NCBI GenBank assembly: GCA_025963815.1
Contig: JAOQAA010000117.1
Location: 1-20,435 of the forward strand
Direction: 5' to 3'
Length of the DNA: 20,435 nt
Source of the DNA: Capsulimonas sp.
GTDB taxonomy: Bacteria > Armatimonadota > Armatimonadia > Armatimonadales > Capsulimonadaceae
Part shown: positions 14,695 through 20,435 of the stretch, one piece after another
How positions within the stretch are numbered: the first letter of the stretch is position 1
How the letters are laid out: every line of letters begins with the position of its first letter
Translations under genes and position numbers: made by a program
Notes under the pieces: generated by a model
Databases searched by the model: none
What the model was told of the DNA's origin: nothing
Seen by the model: the letters and a program-made list of their open reading frames with translations, nothing else

Positions 14695-16836
14695 CTACCG
14701 GGCACTAACCACTAACCTCTTCCCTCGCGCCAAATCCTGATGGCTGATAAAATACCCATCAACCTTTCGATTGTCGTACGTAATCTCCGAAATCTCACGC
14801 CCTGAATTCTTCTTAACAATCGTGAAGCCGCCCTTGTCTCCCATCTTGACGTCGATTTTGTCGAACAACGGCACGGAGACAATATAATTGGGATCGGCGG
14901 GCGAAAAGGGGTAGATTCCAATGGCGTTGAACACGTACCATGACGACATTTCGCCTGCGTCATCCATGCCGGCGTAAGCGAGTTTGTCTTTACCCATGTC
15001 GTAGAAGCGGTCCATGATTCTGTTCAAGATGTCTTGAGATTTGCTCTGCTCACCCACGAAGTAATACAAGAATGGGACGCTGTGGTCTGGCTGGTTTCCA
15101 TGGCAATACTGTCCAATGAAGCCGGAAAGATTGTCGGCTTCGGGGCCAGTGTAAGGCGTCGTGAAGAGCTGATCCAGCTTCTTTCCGAAATCTTCTTTGC
15201 TGAGAAAAAGACCGACTAACCCACTGACGTCGTGCGGGGCGAAAAACGACGCTTCCCAGGCGTTCGCTTCACGATACATGTATTCGTAATAGGGATATTC
15301 CGGGTCAAAGTTCTTTACCCAATCCCCGTTCTCCAGACGCCCACGCATGAAGCCCGTGGACGGGTCGAACATATTCTTGTAGTTGCTCGTTCGCTTCATC
15401 AGCATGGCGTAGTTGTCCGCATCGCTGAGCTCTTTGGCGAGCAGCGCCACGGCGTAATCATCGTAAGCGTACTCCAGTGTTTTTGTCACCGCTGCCTTGG
15501 CTTTTGTGGCGACGACCGGGTGCTCCAGGTCCGGTTCGGAGATCCAGCCTTTTGTCGCGTATTCCGTGATATATGGCCTGGGGCCGCCTTCCACGGTCGC
15601 GTTTCTTAAAAGCAGTCGATAGGCAGCCTGGACATCGTAGCCCCGGATTCCTCGCAAATACGTTCCCGCAATATAAGGAGCCGCATGGTCGCCATGGAAA
15701 AACGTGGGGATAAAACCGGTGTTTTCTCCCTTGTCGATCAGTGACTTGATCACGTCCACACTCAACGAGGGAGACAGAATTCCCAGCAGCACCAGCTTGT
15801 TACGGTAATCATCCCAGAGGGACGGATCGGTATAATAACGGAACCCCTTGTTGACGACTTTTCCGCTTCGGTCGACAAAATCCCCATTCGCATCGCTGCG
15901 CAGGGCGGGCCAGAGGAACGAACGGTACAGGCAGGAATAGAAGATCCCCCGCTGACGCTCCGTGCCGCCGGACACGCTGATCTTGGACAGCAAAGCCTCC
16001 CAGGTTTCCGTCGCCTCGTTTCTAACCTGCAAAAATCGCTTCCCCTGCATTTCTTTGTGGAGGTTTTCCTTCGCATTGTCGACGCTGACAAACGAAAAGC
16101 CGATCTGCAGTTCCAGCGCGCCCGGAGCGTCCACAAAATTGACGACGGAAACCTCTTTGTCAGGTGATATCAGCGTTTCAACACCTTTGATTTTGTGGTT
16201 GGAAACGGCGTAGAAGTACATTGTCTCGCCGGTTTGCTGAAACCCAGAAAAGACATTTTCACTCTCCTGATGAATCTCCTTGTTCCGAACACGCTCGTTG
16301 GAAGTCGCGAGGTCCACGATCAGCTTCTCATCCTTTGGATTCCTGAACGTATATTTGTGAAATGCACACCGGAGCGTGGAGGTCAATTCGGCGTTGACGC
16401 CGTATCGGTCAAGGTAAACCTGATAGTAGCCTGGATGAGCGGACTCGTTTTTATGGCTGAACCCAGAACTATAATCTTTCGGATCGATGGTTCCAGTGGC
16501 CGGCAATAAAGGAATATTGCAAAGGTTCCAATGTCCCTTGCTGGTATGCGCAAAGCCTTGAATGACGGTGTCTTCGTATTGGTAACCAGAACCGCTATGA
16601 AACTTCGTGACCGGCGTGAGCTGCACCATCGCATTGGGAAGGGACGCCCCAGGAAAAACCTCCGCGCCCCAGGTCCTGTGCGTGGGCGTATAGCCAATGT
16701 CTTCTTTATCCCAAAGCGTCGCCGTACCCAGCAGGGGATTCACATAATCCGTATGCTGTTTTCGGGCTTGCGACGCCGTCGCCGCAAGTAAAGTCAAGCC
16801 GAGGGAAAGCGCCAGTATGTTCGTAATCAGGTTCAT
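14695..16836 (-). CDS. Secreted GH92 glycosidase with GNQP in place of GNEP
   Basis: The 713-residue protein has a signal peptide (1 to about 24) and then the GH92 opening YVNPLLGT. Later signatures are EANAWEASFFAPHDV (from Glu523), HGNQPDH (Gln582) and the catalytic-base region GMDDAGEMSSWYVF (Asp625, Asp626). GH92 enzymes are calcium-dependent exo-alpha-mannosidases that invert configuration and usually act on alpha-1,2- to 1,6-mannosides outside the cytoplasm. The family normally has Glu in GNEP, which I recall as the general acid; here it is Gln, so activity on ordinary glycosides may be low. The frame extends to 16899, but that start lies upstream of the -10 box; ATG 16836 fits the promoter and signal peptide. 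It diverges from an MFS symporter gene, which may import released product. Confidence 0.9.
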   Translation of the reverse strand: MNLITNILALSLGLTLLAATASQARKQHTDYVNPLLGTATLWDKEDIGYTPTHRTWGAEVFPGASLPNAMVQLTPVTKFHSGSGYQYEDTVIQGFAHTSKGHWNLCNIPLLPATGTIDPKDYSSGFSHKNESAHPGYYQVYLDRYGVNAELTSTLRCAFHKYTFRNPKDEKLIVDLATSNERVRNKEIHQESENVFSGFQQTGETMYFYAVSNHKIKGVETLISPDKEVSVVNFVDAPGALELQIGFSFVSVDNAKENLHKEMQGKRFLQVRNEATETWEALLSKISVSGGTERQRGIFYSCLYRSFLWPALRSDANGDFVDRSGKVVNKGFRYYTDPSLWDDYRNKLVLLGILSPSLSVDVIKSLIDKGENTGFIPTFFHGDHAAPYIAGTYLRGIRGYDVQAAYRLLLRNATVEGGPRPYITEYATKGWISEPDLEHPVVATKAKAAVTKTLEYAYDDYAVALLAKELSDADNYAMLMKRTSNYKNMFDPSTGFMRGRLENGDWVKNFDPEYPYYEYMYREANAWEASFFAPHDVSGLVGLFLSKEDFGKKLDQLFTTPYTGPEADNLSGFIGQYCHGNQPDHSVPFLYYFVGEQSKSQDILNRIMDRFYDMGKDKLAYAGMDDAGEMSSWYVFNAIGIYPFSPADPNYIVSVPLFDKIDVKMGDKGGFTIVKKNSGREISEITYDNRKVDGYFISHQDLARGKRLVVSAR

Positions 16837-16888
16837 GGAATACACGTTCTCTTTCTGGCCGAAAGCGCGATTGTCTTGCAATGGACCC

Positions 16889-16916
16889 ATTATACACACT
16901 CAATGGTTCCTGTCAA
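16889..16916 (-). promoter_or_regulatory. GH92 promoter
   Basis: A perfect TTGACA (16916-16911), a 16-base spacer and a perfect TATAAT (16894-16889) lie on the minus strand. The start would be near 16882, about 46 bases before ATG 16836. The bases after the -10, GGGTCCA, nearly repeat those of the divergent promoter. Confidence 0.8.
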
Positions 16917-16921
16917 GCATT

Positions 16922-16931
16922 TTGGCGCCAA
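16922..16931. promoter_or_regulatory. Perfect palindrome between divergent promoters, candidate operator
   Basis: TTGGCGCCAA is a perfect 10-bp palindrome five bases from the GH92 -35 box and about 28 bases from the symporter -35 box. This is a usual location for a shared regulator of divergent genes. No regulator gene is adjacent, and a 10-bp palindrome could occur by chance. Confidence 0.35.
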
Positions 16932-16959
16932 TAGCCTCGCCCGACTCCCATTGCCGAGA

Positions 16960-16988
16960 TTGACTTACCCCGCTGCTGTTTGTATAAT
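16960..16988 (+). promoter_or_regulatory. Promoter of MFS symporter-ACP operon
   Basis: TTGACT (16960-16965), a 17-base spacer and a perfect TATAAT (16983-16988) form a strong promoter. The start is near 16995, about 57 bases before GTG 17052. This shows that an upstream in-frame ATG at 16980 cannot be the start. Confidence 0.8.
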
Positions 16989-17051
16989 GGGCCCACGATC
17001 CGGCATGAGCCCCAAGGACTGACCCGAGTTATTCGGCAAGAGGAGAACGCA

Positions 17052-18281
17052 GTGACAATGACGACACAGCTCCGGGCGCTGACGCCCGATCAGCGCAATA
17101 CGTTTCTGGCGAGCTTTCTGGGCTGGACTCTGGACGCCTTTGATTTCTTCGTCTTAGTGTTCGTCCTCAAGGATGTCGCCAAAACCTTCCACACCGACAA
17201 AACGCATGTCGCCGTCTCGATCATGCTGACGCTGGCCATGCGGCCGCTCGGCGCGTTTCTGTTCGGCCTCGCGGCGGAGCGATACGGCCGGCGTCTCCCA
17301 TTGATGATCGATATCGTGCTGTTCTCTATTTTGGAACTGCTGTCGGGCTTCGCGCCAAATCTCACCATGTTTCTCATATTGCGGGCGCTATTCGGGATTG
17401 CGATGGGCGGAGAGTGGGGCCTGGGGGCGTCGCTGGCGATGGAGACGATCCCGACGAAGGCGCGTGGCATGCTGTCGGGGATCTTACAGGAAGGATATGT
17501 CGTCGGGTATCTGCTCGCGGCCGTTGTCTATCGGTTTGTCGCGCCCAATCTGGGCTGGCGCTGGATGTTCTTTATCGGCGTTCTGCCGGCGCTGCTATCA
17601 TTGTTCATCCGCGCCAAGGTCAAAGAGTCGCCTGCCTGGCAGGCGGAGCAGACGAAGCGTGAGCGCATTCCCCTCTCCGAGACAATCCGCAAGCATGGGA
17701 AGCTGTTTCTTTACCTCATATTACTCATGACGGGATTCAATTTCCTCTCACATGGCACGCAGGATCTCTATCCTACGTTTTTGCAGGTGCAGCATAAGCT
17801 GGCGCCGGCGACTGTCAGCAACATCGCCATCATCTACAATATCGGCGCGCTCTGCGGCGGCATCTTCTTTGGAACGCTTTCTCAGCGGATCGGACGGCGC
17901 AAAGCCATCATCATTGCCTGCCTATGCGCACTGCCGATTATCCCGCTCTGGGCCTTCTCGCACAGCCTGGCGCTGCTCACGGTGGGCTCTTTCTTAATCC
18001 AGTTCTGCATTCAGGGCGCCTGGGGGATCATTCCGGCACACCTGACAGAACTCGCGCCCGCCGCCTTGCGAGGAACATTGCCGGGGCTGGCCTATCAGCT
18101 CGGCAACTTGATCGCCTCCGTCAACGGCCCTCTGCAAACGAAGGTGGCCGAGGGCCACGGCGACAATTACGGAATGGCAATGGCCATGGTCGTCACGATC
18201 GCCCTGGTTGTGGTTCCCATTGTCGCGGGTCTGGGCCGCGAAGCGCGGGAGACTGGGTTCGTTACCGACTCGGGAGAGTAA
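17052..18281 (+). CDS. MFS transporter, SHS (sialate/lactate:H+ symporter) type
   Basis: The 409-residue protein has about 12 membrane helices. Its opening segment FLGWTLDAFDFFVLVFVL is typical of the sialate/lactate:proton symporter group (NanT, JEN1-like). The loop after helix 2 carries AERYGRRLPL, and GGEWGLGASLAMETIP (about 118-133) marks helix 5. It imports a small organic acid or sialic acid-like substrate with protons across the inner membrane; the exact substrate is unknown. The GTG at 17052 is chosen because AGGAG (17041-17045) lies six bases upstream; ATG 17058 is possible. It diverges from the GH92 gene and is followed after two bases by an acyl carrier protein gene, so they are almost surely one operon. 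Aromatic-acid MHS transporters are the alternative. Confidence 0.87.
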   Translation: MTMTTQLRALTPDQRNTFLASFLGWTLDAFDFFVLVFVLKDVAKTFHTDKTHVAVSIMLTLAMRPLGAFLFGLAAERYGRRLPLMIDIVLFSILELLSGFAPNLTMFLILRALFGIAMGGEWGLGASLAMETIPTKARGMLSGILQEGYVVGYLLAAVVYRFVAPNLGWRWMFFIGVLPALLSLFIRAKVKESPAWQAEQTKRERIPLSETIRKHGKLFLYLILLMTGFNFLSHGTQDLYPTFLQVQHKLAPATVSNIAIIYNIGALCGGIFFGTLSQRIGRRKAIIIACLCALPIIPLWAFSHSLALLTVGSFLIQFCIQGAWGIIPAHLTELAPAALRGTLPGLAYQLGNLIASVNGPLQTKVAEGHGDNYGMAMAMVVTIALVVVPIVAGLGREARETGFVTDSGE

Positions 18282-18283
18282 CC

Positions 18284-18547
18284 ATGCTCGCGGAACGGAT
18301 ATGTCAAATCGTCGCGGAGCAACACGAAGTCCCGATCAGCAGCCTCGGAACAAACACCAATTTCTTCAAGGATTTGGACGATTCTCTAGATCTCGCCGAA
18401 ATCATCATGATGTGCGAAGAGGAGTTCGCCATCTCCATTCCAGACGCCGAAGCCTTCGACCTTCAAACCATCGGCGATTTAATCTCCTGCGTGCGGCGCC
18501 ACGTGACAGTTCCATCAAACGTGTGGCCGCCCCCGCCGATATGTTAG
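18284..18547 (+). CDS. Free-standing acyl carrier protein
   Basis: The 87-residue acidic protein has the four-helix carrier protein pattern. Ser34 in the DDSLDLAEII motif is the phosphopantetheine attachment site (E. coli AcpP Ser36), and the MMCEEEFAISIPDAEA segment is the usual helix II-III region. It would carry acyl chains as thioesters in the cytoplasm. The ATG at 18284 follows the MFS stop by two bases, with GGGAG about eight bases upstream. No fatty acid synthase, ketosynthase, adenylation or phosphopantetheinyl transferase gene is in the window, so this is a secondary ACP, not a copy beside fabF or fabD. The C-terminus has an unusual Pro-rich tail (WPPPPIC) ending in Cys. A specialised role linked to the symporter is possible but unproven. 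Confidence 0.85.
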   Translation: MLAERICQIVAEQHEVPISSLGTNTNFFKDLDDSLDLAEIIMMCEEEFAISIPDAEAFDLQTIGDLISCVRRHVTVPSNVWPPPPIC

Positions 18548-18635
18548 CGCCCGGCAAATAATATCGAAAATAATTACCCAATAGCTTTCCGGATTGAGCG
18601 AGCGGCTGCGAGTATCCAATATAAGGAGAAATGAC

Positions 18636-19195
18636 ATGAGCGATACTCGACAGCCGAATGAAGGCGACATCATCTTTTACAGCTCGCCGCTGGGCCAAAC
18701 GAAAGTCGAAGTCCGATATGAAGAGGATACGTTTTGGCTAACTCAAAAGCAAATCTCGGATCTCTTTGGCGTTGACCGGAGCGTTGTCACAAAGCACCTC
18801 GGAAAGATCTTTGAAGAGGATGAACTGGACCGTGAAACAGTATGTGCAGAATTTGCACGTACTGCGGGAGATGGGAAACCTATACAGTTCAGTTCTATAG
18901 CTTGGACGCAATTATCGCGGTCGGCTACCGTGTCAACTCGAAACAAGCGACTCAGTTTCGAATTTGGGCGACGAAGACGCTTAAGGAGATTATCGTCAAG
19001 GGCTTTGTGCTGGACGACGACCGACTGAAGCTGAGCAAGAGATTTGGCAGGGATTATTTTGAAGAGTTAGTCGAGCGAATTCGTGAGATCCGGGCCAGCG
19101 AGCGGCGCTTTTATCTGAAGATCACGGATATCTTTGAGCAGGCGAGTATTGATTACCATCCGAACTCGGAAGCCACGAAGACGTTCTTTAACACA
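18636..19195 (+). pseudogene. Broken rhuM-family gene (frameshift and element insertion)
   Basis: The reading frame from ATG 18636 (AAGGAG at 18623-18628) begins with a typical RhuM-family (Virulence_RhuM) N-terminus, including FWLTQKQISDLFGVDRSVV, a winged-helix-like segment. After Lys81 the homology jumps to the next frame, at the AAA run 18876-18878; restoring one A gives TYTVQFYSLDAIIAVGYRV, then RATQFRIWATKTLKEI-like sequence and ERIREIRASERRFYLKITDI. The family homology then stops after TFFNT (about 19195), where I would expect VQNKLHWA. From there the frame continues to a stop at 19297 in unrelated sequence belonging to the inserted TnpB element. RhuM proteins are widespread in mobile and defence islands, but their function is unclear. 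Two independent lesions make it a pseudogene. Confidence 0.82.
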
Positions 19196-19239
19196 AAGTG
19201 CGTAAGTCTTCCCCATTTATGGGGGAGATGGATAGCACT

Positions 19240-19257
19240 TCGTCTTTCCGAAGACGA
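19240..19257 (+). repeat. Left-end hairpin of the TnpB element
   Basis: TCGTCTT (19240-19246) and AAGACGA (19251-19257) form a perfect 7-bp stem with a TCCG loop. It lies about 45 bases inside the inferred left end, where IS605-family elements have a sub-terminal hairpin recognised by TnpA. A second small stem, CCCC/GGGG, lies at 19211-19224. Confidence 0.5.
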
Positions 19258-19304
19258 TAAATACCGACACTCCGATTGGTATCGCGAAAACACGTAAGAA
19301 CCTA

Positions 19305-19342
19305 ACAGTTTCAGGTGCAGTAAATCTGTGAACAGAAACTGT
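19305..19342 (+). promoter_or_regulatory. Inverted repeat enclosing the tnpB start codon
   Basis: ACAGTTTC (19305-19312) and GAAACTGT (19335-19342) are a perfect 8-bp inverted repeat. The loop holds the AGGTG ribosome-site-like sequence and GTG 19328. In the mRNA this stem could limit translation of tnpB. Confidence 0.4.
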
Positions 19343-20435
19343 CTAAAAATCAGGCTGTACCCCGATAGTGCGCAGGAGCATGCACTGGAAGCGACGCTCG
19401 AAACCTGCCGCCGTGTTTATAACAGTCTGGTCAACGACCGAAAATATCAATTCGAGACGGCTCAAGTATCCGTGGGACGCTATGACCAGCAAGCCTATCT
19501 GCCTGCATGGAAGAAATCTCATCCCGAACTCAAATCTGTGTATTCGCAAGTCCTACAAGATGTGGTTCATCGTGTGGACCTGGCGTTCAAAGCCTTCTTC
19601 GACCGTGTGAAGAAAGGGGAGGCTCCAGGCTTTCCCAGGCTCAAAGGCGAAGGTCAGTACGACAGCATCACTTTTACTCAGAACGACAGTTTCAAGGTCG
19701 GCGACAGCACGATCCGACTTGCCAAGATCGGGCAGGTGAAGGCCAAACTCCACCGCCAGCCCTGGGGTGAACTCAAGACCTGCATCTTAAGAAGGATCAA
19801 CAATAAGTGGTTTGCTTGCCTCTGCCAGGAAGTAGAACCGGAACTTCTCCCTCCGTCCACCGAAGCGGTCGGGATCGACATGGGACTGAAAACCTTCGCC
19901 GCTCTGTCCAATGGCGAGTTCATCGATAACCCTCGCTTCTTTCGCAAGGATGAAAAGGCGCTCGCTAAGGCCCAACGCAAACTTGCGAAGCAGAAACGTG
20001 GCTCCAAGGCTGGGAAGAAAGCCCGTAAAGTCGTTTCTCGTGTTCATGAACGTATTCGCAATCGTCGCCATGACTTCTGTCATCAGAACGCGCGGCGCGT
20101 CGTCAATCGCTTCGGTGTGATTGCCGTGGAGAAACTCAGCGTTAGGAATATGCTCGGCAATCATTGTCTGGCGAAGTCCATCTGCGACGCTGCCTGGTCA
20201 CAATTTCGTATTGTTCTCACTTCGAAAGCTGAAAACGCTGGTCGTGAGATACTTGCCGTCAATCCTGCTTACACCTCGCAGGACTGCTCTGGATGCGGCT
20301 ACCGCCCTGACGGGCAAGAAGGCCGCACCAAGAAGAAGCTCTCGGATCGGTGGCATCTGTGTCCGATGTGCGGCCTTTCTTTGGATCGCGACACCAATGC
20401 CGCTGTCAATATTTTGGCTCTGGGACAACAGAGCC
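19328..20435 (+). CDS. tnpB: TnpB, RNA-guided nuclease (partial, runs off right edge)
   Basis: The frame starting at GTG 19328 is open to the window edge for 369 codons. It carries the full RuvC signature set: Asp184 in VGIDMGLKTFA, Glu268 in IAVEKLSVRNM and Asp355 in LDRDTNAAVNIL. A zinc finger lies between the last two, with Cys320, Cys323, Cys345 and Cys348. The N-terminal part has the usual TnpB opening (LKIRLYPDSAQ) and the helical region with FPRLKG. TnpB proteins are ancestors of Cas12: an omega RNA from the element's right end guides them to cut DNA next to a short motif, which promotes retention of the element. Typical length is 370-420, so perhaps 20-50 residues are missing here. 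The gene is intact as far as visible. The start was set by the LKIRLYP opening. Confidence 0.92.
   Translation, partial: MNRNCLKIRLYPDSAQEHALEATLETCRRVYNSLVNDRKYQFETAQVSVGRYDQQAYLPAWKKSHPELKSVYSQVLQDVVHRVDLAFKAFFDRVKKGEAPGFPRLKGEGQYDSITFTQNDSFKVGDSTIRLAKIGQVKAKLHRQPWGELKTCILRRINNKWFACLCQEVEPELLPPSTEAVGIDMGLKTFAALSNGEFIDNPRFFRKDEKALAKAQRKLAKQKRGSKAGKKARKVVSRVHERIRNRRHDFCHQNARRVVNRFGVIAVEKLSVRNMLGNHCLAKSICDAAWSQFRIVLTSKAENAGREILAVNPAYTSQDCSGCGYRPDGQEGRTKKKLSDRWHLCPMCGLSLDRDTNAAVNILALGQQS

Larger units (their letters stand above)
19196..20435 (+). mobile_element. TnpB-only IS605-family element, left end inserted in rhuM, right end outside window
   Basis: The rhuM homology stops at 19195, right after TTTAAC (19187-19192), which resembles the IS605 insertion site TTTAA(C). 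About 130 non-coding bases with hairpins then lead to tnpB. No tnpA is adjacent, so this is an IS1341-type element needing a TnpA in trans. The right end, which should encode the guide RNA, lies beyond the window. The exact left boundary is estimated from loss of homology. Confidence 0.7.

Noticed and set aside
16980..17051. Upstream start for the MFS symporter at ATG 16980
   Set aside because: It lies before the -10 box of the only visible promoter, so it would not be in the mRNA; GTG 17052 has a good ribosome site.
1..20435. CRISPR arrays, tRNA or rRNA genes
   Set aside because: No regularly spaced short repeats and no recognisable tRNA or rRNA sequence were seen; the only repeats are the three REP-like copies and the foldback element.

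Overview
The window reads as chromosomal DNA of a free-living, diderm (outer-membrane) bacterium with moderately high GC. Evidence for an outer membrane is the PlpD-like protein at 518-2716, which is a patatin lipase fused to an Omp85-type barrel. Secreted glycosidases, a GTG/TTG-tolerant start usage and the overall gene mix would fit Armatimonadota (Capsulimonas-like), but that placement is an impression, not a proof. Sigma-70 type promoters (TTGACW N16-17 TAYAAT) are unusually easy to read here and settle several start codons.

Layout. 1-517 is an AT-rich, gene-poor stretch. 518-7172, all on the minus strand, holds a patatin/Omp85 fusion, a 254-bp foldback (MITE-like) element, an EmrB-type 14-TM drug exporter preceded by a small overlapping ORF, a MarR repressor, a small unknown protein and a membrane acyltransferase. 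MarR and the exporter operon share a nearly identical 16-bp site over their -10 boxes, which makes this a probable self-contained resistance switch. 7360-8446 (minus) has a membrane-anchored NlpC/P60 peptidase and an orphan ribbon-helix-helix antitoxin-like gene. 8695-10173 (minus) is a secreted clan-D-like glycoside hydrolase. 10453-13977 (plus) is dnaE, with its own strong promoter.

The right part is more mobile. 13994-14683 is a Y1 (IS200/RAYT-like) transposase gene bracketed by two direct copies of a hairpin repeat exactly 500 bp apart, with a third copy inverted. A GH92 glycosidase (14695-16836, minus) and an SHS-type MFS symporter (17052-18281, plus) diverge from a compact two-promoter region centred near a perfect palindrome. 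The GH92 enzyme carries GNQP where the family usually has GNEP. The symporter is followed two bases later by a free-standing acyl carrier protein. Last, a rhuM gene is doubly broken: a 1-nt frameshift, then a TnpB-only IS605-family element inserted at a TTTAAC-like site. The tnpB gene (GTG start at 19328) has an intact RuvC triad and zinc finger as far as it is visible, and runs off the right edge.

The candidates most worth following are the predicted MarR/EmrB operator pair, the GH92 Glu-to-Gln change, the REP-like repeats with their transposase, the foldback element, and the TnpB element in rhuM.
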